Part shown: positions 7,646 through 15,462 of the stretch, piece after piece | Layout of the letters: every line of letters begins with the position of its first letter | How positions within the stretch are numbered: the first letter of the stretch is position 1 | From: an uncultured Chitinophagaceae bacterium | GTDB taxonomy: Bacteria; Bacteroidota; Bacteroidia; Chitinophagales; Chitinophagaceae | Length of the DNA: 20,372 nt | NCBI GenBank assembly: GCA_946885665.1 | Contig: CAMPGT010000037.1 | Coordinates: 1-20,372 of the forward strand | Direction: 5' to 3' | Program-made: the position numbers and the translations under genes | The notes under the pieces: model-generated | The model's input: the letters and a program-made list of their open reading frames with translations, nothing else | Database searches by the model: none | Told to the model about the DNA's origin: nothing

Positions 7646-9008
7646 CGTTGCTGCGTTTTGAAAAGATCCTGAACCCCGCAAACGACAGGGCCAGCAAACC
7701 AAAATAGATCATGGCAATTACCAGGTTGAGCGAGGTCATCGCAATGAACGCAATCGAAGATACCACGAGTGCGGTAATAGGCAGCACCGGGTACAGCGGC
7801 ACCCTGAACGGCCGCGGCAGGTCCGGTTCTTTTTTGCGCAGCGTCAGCATGGCGATCATCGAGACGATATAAAGAGAAAGCGCGCCGAAGCAGGCCATGA
7901 TGATGATCTCACCGGTTTTCCCGGTCAACAGCGCGGCAATTCCTACGAGCATATTGATGAGCAGAGCGTTCGACGGCGTTTTAAAGCGTGAATGAATTTT
8001 TCCGATCTTCCCGGGAAAATAGCCAACCCTTCCAAATTCGAAGGTGGCTCTGCCAGCGGCAAGAATAATGCCGTGAAACGACGCCACCAGTCCCATGAGC
8101 CCGATCGTTACCAGCAAATGATACATCCAGCCGCTATTGCCGGTGATATGCGACAACGCCAGGGGCAGCGGTGAATCCGACGGTGGCGCTCCCGGCGAAG
8201 GATAAACGATAGCCTCCCACCCTGCCACGCCTGTAGACGACAAAAAGGTGAGTACGCAAAGGATGATGAGGGTCAGCAATGCCGACCCGAAACCGATCAA
8301 TACGTTCCTTTGGGGTTTGATGGTTTCCTCGGCCACGTTGGCCACCCCTTCCAGCCCCAGGAAAAACCAGATGGCAAAAGGTATGGCCGCCCAAATGCCC
8401 ATCCACCCCGATGGAAAGGCGTTGTGTGCAACATTCGACCATTCAAAATGCGGTAAAGTGATCCCGGCAAACAACAGCAGCTCGAATACGGCGAAGAACG
8501 TGATGATCAATTCGAAGATGGCCGCCGCCCGAACGCCATAAATGTTGAGTGCCGTAAATAACAAGTATGCCGTGATGGCGATGCTCGTCACCGAAAACTG
8601 CGGCAGGAAAATATGAAAGTACGCGCCTATGGCGGCGGCAATGGCCGGCGGTGCAAACACGAATTCTATGATCTGTGCCATGCCGGCAACAAAACCAATG
8701 TCGCGCCCCAGGGCGCGCCGCGCATAGTCGAACACTCCCCCCGCCTTCGGTATGGCACAAGCCAGTTCGGTGTAGGAAAACGTAAACGAAACGTAGAGGA
8801 TAATGATAAAGAATGTGGCAATGGCGAGCCCTCCTGTGCCGCCTTTTTCGAGCCCGAGGTTCCACCCGAAATACATCCCTGAAATCACATAGCCCACCCC
8901 AAGGCCCCACAGCATGAGGGGGCCGAGTGTTCGGTTCAACTGCTGTGATGTGCTACCTGCTTTATGTTTTTCTTCCGCCGTTGTGGTTGTTACCTCCGAT
9001 GCTGCCAT
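7635..9008 (-). CDS. eat: APC-family permease, ethanolamine permease type
   Basis: This 457-residue protein has about twelve membrane segments (roughly 30-50, 59-79, 104-128, 135-157, 161-183, 206-223, 234-256, 296-320, 346-365, 367-390, 405-425, 428-447). The N-terminal stretch LWGLGVGYVISGMYFGWNLG, the following GGTGG, the ELACAIPKAGGVFDYA segment and EFVFAPPAIAAAIGAY are characteristic of the Eat ethanolamine permease family within the APC superfamily. FLGLEGVANVAEE at about 216-228 is the conserved APC helix-6 region. It probably imports ethanolamine or a similar small amino alcohol by cation symport or exchange. It is the first gene of the four-gene operon; its stop overlaps the next start by 11 bases. 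The start at 9008 leaves a short hydrophilic, Thr-rich N-terminus. Another APC substrate is possible; membership of this subfamily is by recalled sequence features, not a search. Confidence 0.9.
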   Translation of the reverse strand: MAASEVTTTTAEEKHKAGSTSQQLNRTLGPLMLWGLGVGYVISGMYFGWNLGLEKGGTGGLAIATFFIIILYVSFTFSYTELACAIPKAGGVFDYARRALGRDIGFVAGMAQIIEFVFAPPAIAAAIGAYFHIFLPQFSVTSIAITAYLLFTALNIYGVRAAAIFELIITFFAVFELLLFAGITLPHFEWSNVAHNAFPSGWMGIWAAIPFAIWFFLGLEGVANVAEETIKPQRNVLIGFGSALLTLIILCVLTFLSSTGVAGWEAIVYPSPGAPPSDSPLPLALSHITGNSGWMYHLLVTIGLMGLVASFHGIILAAGRATFEFGRVGYFPGKIGKIHSRFKTPSNALLINMLVGIAALLTGKTGEIIIMACFGALSLYIVSMIAMLTLRKKEPDLPRPFRVPLYPVLPITALVVSSIAFIAMTSLNLVIAMIYFGLLALSFAGFRIFSKRSNDAQ

Positions 9009-9028
9009 TAAAAACAGAATAGTTTATT

Positions 9029-9107
9029 GTTAAAACTTAAAACAGGCGCTTTGCCGATGCCGGTTTTCGCAAAAGTGTAATTTAGTTTTTAACTTTTAAG
9101 TTTTAAC
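9029..9107. repeat. 14-bp inverted repeat pair, arms at 9029-9042 and 9094-9107
   Basis: GTTAAAACTTAAAA at 9029-9042 is the exact reverse complement of TTTTAAGTTTTAAC at 9094-9107, with 51 bases between. The right arm lies within the tandem 14-mer. It could be a two-site operator between the divergent genes, or low-complexity A/T sequence. Confidence 0.5.
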
Positions 9108-9114
9108 TTTTAAG
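9087..9114. repeat. two exact tandem copies of a 14-mer
   Basis: TTTTAACTTTTAAG is repeated head to tail at 9087-9100 and 9101-9114, ending six bases before the amidohydrolase ATG. It forms the leader of that gene and may bind a regulator or act as an A/T-rich translation enhancer. Confidence 0.8.
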
Positions 9115-9120
9115 ATTTTT

Positions 9121-10209
9121 ATGAGATACATCTTCCTAACCAGCACCCTTTTATGCCTTTTGCATATCTCCTGTGCGCAATCTACTTCAAAAATCAACTT
9201 CGAAACCTATGATCCCGTTTCGACGCTGGTGGTTCCGGAACACCTGCTGACACATTCAAAGTTTCCGTTCATTGATATTCACAACCACCAATGGCAGATG
9301 GACAAGAGCCGCCTTACCGAACTGGTGAAGGACATGGACAAACTGAACATGACGGTGATGGTGAACCTGAGCGGCCGCGGCGGTTCCACGCTGAAGGAGT
9401 ATGCCGACAACGTAAAGTCAACGTATCCCAATCGCTTTGTCATCTTTACGAATATAGATTTCGATGGTATTGGAGAGAATGGGTGGACCGAAAGAGCCGT
9501 CAAGCGCCTGGAAGACGATGTTAAGAACGGGGCGAAGGGATTGAAGATCTTTAAAAACCTCGGCTTTTCGGTAAAAGACAATAACGGAAAGCTGGTACAT
9601 GTGGATGACCCCCGCCTCGATCCGATATTCAAAAAATGTGGCGAGCTGAAAATTCCCGTACTCATCCACACCGCCGACCCCGCCTCATTCTGGGATGAGA
9701 TGGACGGAAAAAATGAGCGGCTGCTGGAACTGGAAACCCATCCGCGCCGCCGGCGAACATCTTCCGACCTTTCGTGGCAGGAGCTGCTGGACCAACAGCA
9801 CCGGTTATTTGCCAAACACCCGGAAACCATATTCGTGGCCGCGCATTTCGGCTGGCTGCCGAATAATCTTGGCGAACTCAGCAAACTGCTCGACAGGCTC
9901 CCGAATGTGATGGTCGAATTCGGCGCGGTCATTGCCGAACTGGGAAGGCAACCGCGGGCAGCCTACGCTTTTTTTGACAGGTACCAGGACAGGATACTCT
10001 TCGGCAAAGATTCATGGGTGCCGGAAGAATATGCCACCTATTTCAGGGTGCTCGAAACTGCCGACGAATATTTTCCCTATCATAAAAGATACCACGCTTT
10101 CTGGCGGATGTATGGCATGAATTTACCGGACGACATTCTCAAAAAGATTTATTACAAAAACGCGCTTCGCATCATTCCCGGCATCGACCGATCGCTTTTT
10201 CCGGAGTAA
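9121..10209 (+). CDS. exported amidohydrolase-2 family metal-dependent hydrolase
   Basis: This 362-residue protein begins with a hydrophobic signal segment (about 3-17) ending in HISC, so Cys18 is a possible lipid anchor; His at -3 makes the lipobox imperfect. The rest is a TIM-barrel amidohydrolase of the Amidohydro_2 (PF04909-like) type. Metal and active-site candidates are His54 and His56 (DIHNH), Lys142 (LKIFKN), His183 (IHTADP), His242 (AAHFGW) and Asp297 (GKDSW). The family includes hydrolases, lactonases and non-oxidative decarboxylases, so the reaction cannot be assigned. It is transcribed away from the permease operon and converges on the T9SS esterase with only four bases between stop codons. 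The predicted export makes it an unlikely partner for the cytoplasmic gamma-glutamyl pathway; it more probably processes an external or periplasmic substrate. Confidence 0.85.
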   Translation: MRYIFLTSTLLCLLHISCAQSTSKINFETYDPVSTLVVPEHLLTHSKFPFIDIHNHQWQMDKSRLTELVKDMDKLNMTVMVNLSGRGGSTLKEYADNVKSTYPNRFVIFTNIDFDGIGENGWTERAVKRLEDDVKNGAKGLKIFKNLGFSVKDNNGKLVHVDDPRLDPIFKKCGELKIPVLIHTADPASFWDEMDGKNERLLELETHPRRRRTSSDLSWQELLDQQHRLFAKHPETIFVAAHFGWLPNNLGELSKLLDRLPNVMVEFGAVIAELGRQPRAAYAFFDRYQDRILFGKDSWVPEEYATYFRVLETADEYFPYHKRYHAFWRMYGMNLPDDILKKIYYKNALRIIPGIDRSLFPE

Positions 10210-10213
10210 TCCT

Positions 10214-13200
10214 TTACCGGCGATGGCGCAGCATCTTCATCACCTGCACCGTTTTTCCGTTCACCTTGAGTGATACGAAGTACATGCCGCTGCCAGCCGA
10301 CCGGATCGAGCTTATCTTCAGCATGTTTCTGCCGGCAGGTAGTTTTCCGTATTCCTGCCTGTGCACGAGCCTGCCGTTAATGTCGTACACTTCGGCTGAT
10401 ATCCTGTTGTCATATTCCGGGTTGTTGAATTCAACATTGACCAGGTCGCTGAAAGGATTTGGATACACCTTTATTTTGTATGGATCGGCCGGTACCACCG
10501 CCGCACCCGATGTGTCGAGCCTGCTGTTGGACAGGTACAGCACGGAACCGCCAACAGGATCATCATATTCCTCTACAATTATCCCGGCGTTGAATGCCCA
10601 CTGTGCAATAGCCGTTGTCGAAAAATCAACGAATATTTCTCCGTTTGCGTCAGGAACGATGTCGCTGATGTACACCGCCTTGCTCGAGTTCATCCACGAA
10701 TTCAGGTACACCGTTCTGCCATTTACCGTGTAAGTTGCGGTATAGTTACCCTTGAACCACCCCTGCGTGCCTGAACTGCCAACAAAACCTATGCGATAAC
10801 GTCGCGTATGGTTGAGCCCCGTTATTTTCACCTGGCTCACCTGTCCGTTGTCGAGCCAGTAATTAGACGCCAGAACATTGTCGGGCACCACGCCAGAATT
10901 ATTTCCGGTATTGAAGCCTGCGGTAAACTCGCCGTTGAACACCTTCGAGATGGCAAATCCAAGTCCCGATAATGCTCCCGACTGGTTGTACAGGTCGTCG
11001 ATAACAAATTCAGATAACGGTGATGCGTTCAGGTTGTTCCACGGGAACGGTGCGTCCGGAAGCGTGCTGGTAAAGTTGATATAGACAATGGAAGCAGGTG
11101 TTACAGCGGTGTACCGGTTACTGTAGTCAGAAACGTTGGCGCCGCCTTTCGCCCTCACCCTGTACCAGTATTTTGTATTGGGGGTAAGGTTCTCATCCGA
11201 ATAAGCAGTAGAATTTGCCGGCAATGAAATATTTGTAACGTTTGCCGTAAACAGTGAGTCGCCGGCGCGCTGCAATTCATAACCGTTCGCCACATCTTCA
11301 TTGTTGGCCCTGTCGTTCCAGGTGAGTGCTATCGTATTGCGATCCACCGGTTCTGCATGAAGGTGTTCGGGATTTAATAATGCAACAGAAGGTTCCATTT
11401 CTTCAATCACCAACCCGTTGAGATAAGTAAATGCCGCACCGCCTGTCCGCGTGACCGTTACAACGATATTACCGCTGCCATCTGGCATTAAGCCGTTAAG
11501 GTTCGCCGATTGCATGGTATTGTACCGCGCATTCAAGGTTGTGCTTTGGGTTGCAGTCGCATATTGAGCGGTGGCCACCAGTCCCTCGTTCTGGCTTCCG
11601 ATGAATTTTACATTGTAGCGCTTTGATGGATCGAGCCCGCCAAACCGGATCTGTTTGGCAGCACCATTGTCGGCGATGCCGCTTTCAAGCACTGCGTCGG
11701 GCGCTATTCCGGAATTATTGCCGGTAAGGTGGCCCAGCAGTGTCGTAGCGCTCCATCCGTTCACCGTTGTAACCGAAAAGCCGGTTGTGGCGCCGCTTTC
11801 ATCTTTGAGGTTCGTGATGGCATCATTTGCCGCACGTTTTCCGTTCCAGTTGTTCCAAGGTTGCTGCGCAGTTTTACCCGCTTCACCGAAGTTGACGTAC
11901 ACAGATCTCGTTTTGCTGTCGGCAATAGTAATGACGAACTCACTCACAATAGAAGCCCCGTTATTATCAGTTGCCTGTATTTCGACATTATATTGTCCAA
12001 CGTTGTCGAGGCTGGGAGCCGCCGTGATACGGAAAGTTGAACCGCTGGTATTCTCTACAGAAAGAAACGCCGGCCTTTTCAGTATCTCCACAGCAACATT
12101 ATCGCCTGGTTCATCGGTCACAGTAAAATCTTCTGTTGCCGTCTGGCCTGTTTTTACAAACAGGTTGTCGAGTGAGTTAATGACAGGCGCATTGTTGCCC
12201 GCCTTTATCTTCACGACGTTTGTTTTTGGTCCGAGACCGATGGCATTATAACCCAGCACATAATAGTAATACACTGTTTGCGCAGTCGTCTTCTCGTCCG
12301 TATACGCATTGGTGTTGCCTTTCAGTGCCGCTATCGCCGTAAACTTCACACTGTCGGTAGAACGGTATATCCTGTAGTTCCATTCATTGATCGCATTATC
12401 CTGCCAGTTAAGCGACACGGCACCGCCAGGAGCGGAGAACGCCGTAAGTGGTGATGGCGCCGGCGTGTAGCTGGGCCGTGCGAGTGTAACGGCATTAACG
12501 GTTGAAGAGTATAGCGACTCGCCGCCTTCCGCAATGGCGCGAATTTTATAATAATACCGCTTCGTCCAGATCAGTCCGGAATCGGTGAACGACGTTTCGT
12601 TGGCATTGGTTGTGCCGATAGGAACGTATGTTCCCGTGCTGGCGGCAGAGCGTACCACTTCGTAGCCCGATTCGCCGGCGTTATTATCGGCCCATTGTAT
12701 TTCTATCTGGTTGTATGAAATAGCAGTAGCCGTAATTTCTGTTGGCACATCGGGTGCCGCAGCGGCCGGCCCTGCCGAAGTGCTGAAAACGTTACGGGGT
12801 ATCCTCTCCCTTGCCATGCCCACATTATTTTTCCAATACAGCTCGAGGCCATCGCCGTTGGATCGTTGGAAAAAGGCAATGGCAATGGAATGATAGCCCT
12901 GTGTAAGCGTAATGCTCCCGGTGGCGCTGCGCATACCATGTATGCCGTCGTTGTCTACGACCGGTATTCCATGATAGGTGAAAGGTGCATCAATGAACAG
13001 CTTGCTGCCATCATCGGAGCGTGTTTCGAAAGTATAAGTTCCTGCCGCCGGAATGTATATCCATCCCTCCCACAAAAATCCGTATTTCAATGTCACCGGA
13101 TTGATCGCTGTGTTGTTAATGTTCACAGAATCGGTGACGCCCGTTTTCAACGGCGACAGGTAATTCATGTCGGGAATCTTGCCCCAGTTGCCGGTGGTAG

Positions 13201-15244
13201 TGTAGTATTTATAATGCAAGCCCTGGCTGTGCGTGTAAGCCGTAACCTGGTTGCTCGGCGCGGACATATTCTCGCTGTTGTCCACCGACCTTACAGTAAA
13301 TGTGTAAGCGGTGAGGCTGTCGAGGTCGCGCACATTAAAAGATGTGGAAGTGGTGCTGAACATCTTTATGCCGTTTGCATAGATGTCATAGCGGCGAATG
13401 CCGCCGTTATCCGAGCCGGCCTTCCATGACAGTTGAACTGTTGTAGCCGTACTTCCGCGGTATTCCAGTTGCGCAGGCGCCGCAGGTTTCGACACGTCGG
13501 CAAGCGTTTTTGCAGTGGCCTCATTGGATTGCTCCGATGCGCCGGTATTGCTGACCGCCCGAAGCAGGTAATAATAGGGCGTATTGGCCACCAGGCCGGT
13601 ATCTGTGTATAGCGCAGCATCCGTTGGCGTTACGGCCACGAATTTGAATGGCGACGATGCTTCCCTCCGGTAAACCTCGTAACCCGTTTCGCCGGTTGCC
13701 TGCGTCCAAACCAATTTGATGGATGTTTGCGAGAGCGCCGTTGCAACCAGTTTGGAAGGCGCCGCGGGTTTAGGTGAACCATTGGCATCAATCACGGCGA
13801 AATTCGGGGAGAACTCCGTTCCGCAGCCAAATTCTTCAGAATATCTTGCTTTGTATACGCCTACGGGCGCCTCATACACTTGCGTCGAGGCCACAAGCGA
13901 ATTGTCGCTTACACGGTACCATTGATAATCTAAAAATCCGGCGGGCAATTGCAATGGAACCGTTGTGTTACCATCAAGGGACGGCAGCACACGGCTGTAC
14001 GCTCCGCTCACCTCGATCGGCGGCGTAAGAGTAACCGATTTTAATTTCACCTCCACCGGCTTTGGGGAATATACGGACCAGTCGGACGATGCCGACCTTT
14101 TGAACCGCACGCGGTAGGTTCCAAATGCTTTTACGGTAATCTCGTTCCCGGTGAATGAAGTAACATATTGCGGCAGTACAATGGTGTTGACACCATTGGT
14201 ACGCGTGGCTATCGTTTCATTCTCGCGCTGCCATTCATATGCATAAAAGCCCTGGGTGATACCGAGTTTGGCATTGATGGCTTCATTTTCACAAAATTCA
14301 TTGTGCTGGAAAAACACCAAAGGGTTGGCCTTGTGCATATCGTTCATTGCGGCCGCATAGTCAGGTTCCCGCCAATGGGTGTACCAGACGGAATGACCCA
14401 GATCTTCATACAGTGTGTACCTGATATCCGCGCCAATCTCTTTCATCTTCGTGTAAGAATATTGCGCTTGTGCAGGCGTAGGATCGGGGTCCTTTCCTCC
14501 CGTGGCGAACCATATCGGAATGTGTACGAAGTCGTTCCTGTTGTTGACATTTCCCGCTGCTGCCGACGGAATTATTTTCGCGATACGCTGGGGAAATACA
14601 TCGGCCATGCGCCAGGCGCCATAACCACCACCCGATAAACCGTTGACCATTACCCGGTCGATATCTGCCCGGATATACTTTGCCATCGAATCGATGATGG
14701 CGATGAGCGAAGTGAGATTAGCCGTGGCAGTTTCGCCCCATGCGCCCCAGCAACCGGCATTATTGACGAGCTGAGGGTACAGTAGAAATCCGTCGAACCG
14801 GTTTTGGTCAACGAAATCCCTGAATAACCCTCCTCCCAGCCATAGCTGTTTTTCATTATTATACACACCATTATTGGAAGGACAACCCACTTCTCCCGCG
14901 CCGTGCAGGAAAAGCATTAACGGATATATCTTTTGAACGCTGTCTGCATCGGTGAAGCTTTTGGGAAACTTCAGCCGGAAAGCCATGCGCGTTCCATTAT
15001 AATTGATAAAGTACTGCTTGAAGGAAGAAACGTCTATCGAACCCGTGCCCACCGATACGCCACTGGTAGGTGTTGACACCCACTTTTGCAGTCCGGGTTT
15101 TGCAGGGTCGGGATGCTGCAGCGAACCAAGCGGCTGTGTGGCATCATAGCGCGTGATGGGGTCATTAATATTGAATACATTTTGCGCCCGCATACCGCCG
15201 AATACCAATAGCAGTAAACCGGTAAAGGGTAAAATCTTTTTCAT
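10214..15244 (-). CDS. multimodular T9SS-secreted esterase/peptidase with Fn3, PA14 and duplicated beta modules
   Basis: This is a 1676-residue exported protein. The signal peptide is at 1-20 (GGMRA then QN). An alpha/beta-hydrolase of the predicted-peptidase/polyhydroxybutyrate-depolymerase-like type covers about 75-310, with oxyanion HGAG (114-117), nucleophile Ser204 (GLSGGG), Asp252 (GGKDPD) and His284 (DLGHS). Ig-like sequence (about 310-490) is followed by fibronectin III domains at about 493-582 and 588-672, a PA14 domain (about 676-822, with YGFLWEGWIYIP and SDDGSKLFID) and Fn3 at about 831-922 and 928-1016. A cadherin/Ig-like domain (about 1017-1110) precedes two copies of a 170-175-residue module (about 1113-1283 and 1386-1561) flanking another Fn3. 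The last about 90 residues are a type A T9SS sorting domain (VYPNPF at about 1593). It is probably a cell-surface or secreted polysaccharide ester hydrolase, with PA14 and Fn3 parts for carbohydrate contact. The substrate is unknown. Confidence 0.9.
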   Translation of the reverse strand: MKKILPFTGLLLLVFGGMRAQNVFNINDPITRYDATQPLGSLQHPDPAKPGLQKWVSTPTSGVSVGTGSIDVSSFKQYFINYNGTRMAFRLKFPKSFTDADSVQKIYPLMLFLHGAGEVGCPSNNGVYNNEKQLWLGGGLFRDFVDQNRFDGFLLYPQLVNNAGCWGAWGETATANLTSLIAIIDSMAKYIRADIDRVMVNGLSGGGYGAWRMADVFPQRIAKIIPSAAAGNVNNRNDFVHIPIWFATGGKDPDPTPAQAQYSYTKMKEIGADIRYTLYEDLGHSVWYTHWREPDYAAAMNDMHKANPLVFFQHNEFCENEAINAKLGITQGFYAYEWQRENETIATRTNGVNTIVLPQYVTSFTGNEITVKAFGTYRVRFKRSASSDWSVYSPKPVEVKLKSVTLTPPIEVSGAYSRVLPSLDGNTTVPLQLPAGFLDYQWYRVSDNSLVASTQVYEAPVGVYKARYSEEFGCGTEFSPNFAVIDANGSPKPAAPSKLVATALSQTSIKLVWTQATGETGYEVYRREASSPFKFVAVTPTDAALYTDTGLVANTPYYYLLRAVSNTGASEQSNEATAKTLADVSKPAAPAQLEYRGSTATTVQLSWKAGSDNGGIRRYDIYANGIKMFSTTSTSFNVRDLDSLTAYTFTVRSVDNSENMSAPSNQVTAYTHSQGLHYKYYTTTGNWGKIPDMNYLSPLKTGVTDSVNINNTAINPVTLKYGFLWEGWIYIPAAGTYTFETRSDDGSKLFIDAPFTYHGIPVVDNDGIHGMRSATGSITLTQGYHSIAIAFFQRSNGDGLELYWKNNVGMARERIPRNVFSTSAGPAAAAPDVPTEITATAISYNQIEIQWADNNAGESGYEVVRSAASTGTYVPIGTTNANETSFTDSGLIWTKRYYYKIRAIAEGGESLYSSTVNAVTLARPSYTPAPSPLTAFSAPGGAVSLNWQDNAINEWNYRIYRSTDSVKFTAIAALKGNTNAYTDEKTTAQTVYYYYVLGYNAIGLGPKTNVVKIKAGNNAPVINSLDNLFVKTGQTATEDFTVTDEPGDNVAVEILKRPAFLSVENTSGSTFRITAAPSLDNVGQYNVEIQATDNNGASIVSEFVITIADSKTRSVYVNFGEAGKTAQQPWNNWNGKRAANDAITNLKDESGATTGFSVTTVNGWSATTLLGHLTGNNSGIAPDAVLESGIADNGAAKQIRFGGLDPSKRYNVKFIGSQNEGLVATAQYATATQSTTLNARYNTMQSANLNGLMPDGSGNIVVTVTRTGGAAFTYLNGLVIEEMEPSVALLNPEHLHAEPVDRNTIALTWNDRANNEDVANGYELQRAGDSLFTANVTNISLPANSTAYSDENLTPNTKYWYRVRAKGGANVSDYSNRYTAVTPASIVYINFTSTLPDAPFPWNNLNASPLSEFVIDDLYNQSGALSGLGFAISKVFNGEFTAGFNTGNNSGVVPDNVLASNYWLDNGQVSQVKITGLNHTRRYRIGFVGSSGTQGWFKGNYTATYTVNGRTVYLNSWMNSSKAVYISDIVPDANGEIFVDFSTTAIAQWAFNAGIIVEEYDDPVGGSVLYLSNSRLDTSGAAVVPADPYKIKVYPNPFSDLVNVEFNNPEYDNRISAEVYDINGRLVHRQEYGKLPAGRNMLKISSIRSAGSGMYFVSLKVNGKTVQVMKMLRHRR

Positions 15245-15462
15245 CAGGATTTTATTAAAGGGTTAATCGTGGAGGCATGCGCCACCGGCCGCTTAAACAG
15301 GGAACAGTCAGAAATGTTTTATGGGGTATGTGGACTTTTTGCGGACAGGGAGGCAAGTTAGCACTTAAAATCAATGCAGGATTGCAATACAGAATGTTTT
15401 AATGCGGCATCAGGGGGAGAAAAACAACACTGTTTAGACGTGAAAACGCGGGTGGCGGTAAA

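Larger units (their letters stand above)
9009..9120. promoter_or_regulatory. divergent promoter region of the permease operon and the amidohydrolase
   Basis: These 112 A/T-rich bases separate two divergent starts and must hold both promoters. On the plus strand TAATTTAG (9078-9085) is one base off the Bacteroidota -7 element TAnnTTTG; on the minus strand CACTTTTG (from 9077 down) is also one base off. Neither has a well-spaced -33 partner, so promoter positions are uncertain. The region also holds a tandem 14-mer and a spaced inverted repeat, listed separately. Confidence 0.45.

Noticed and set aside
7646..7702. A longer start for the GS-like protein (19 extra residues from 7702)
   Set aside because: The extra codons lie in another frame of the permease 3' end and give Trp/Cys/Arg-rich sequence unlike the family. 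The ATG at 7645 gives the expected N-terminus.
3730..9008. A classical ethanolamine utilisation (Eut) cluster
   Set aside because: There is no EutB/EutC ammonia-lyase, no microcompartment shell protein and no EutE/EutD. The GS-like ligase and FucO-like ADH fit glutamylation better.
10203..10216. A bidirectional terminator between the convergent amidohydrolase and esterase genes
   Set aside because: Only four bases separate the stop codons and I see no stem with a T-tract there.
15329..15347. A third copy of the FtsX-type dyad upstream of the T9SS esterase (TGTGGACTTTTTGCGGACA, with a TGGC box near 15280)
   Set aside because: Only one half-site (CGGACA) matches, the left arm is not its complement, the spacing to the TGGC is about 56 instead of 63-64, and no -12 element follows.
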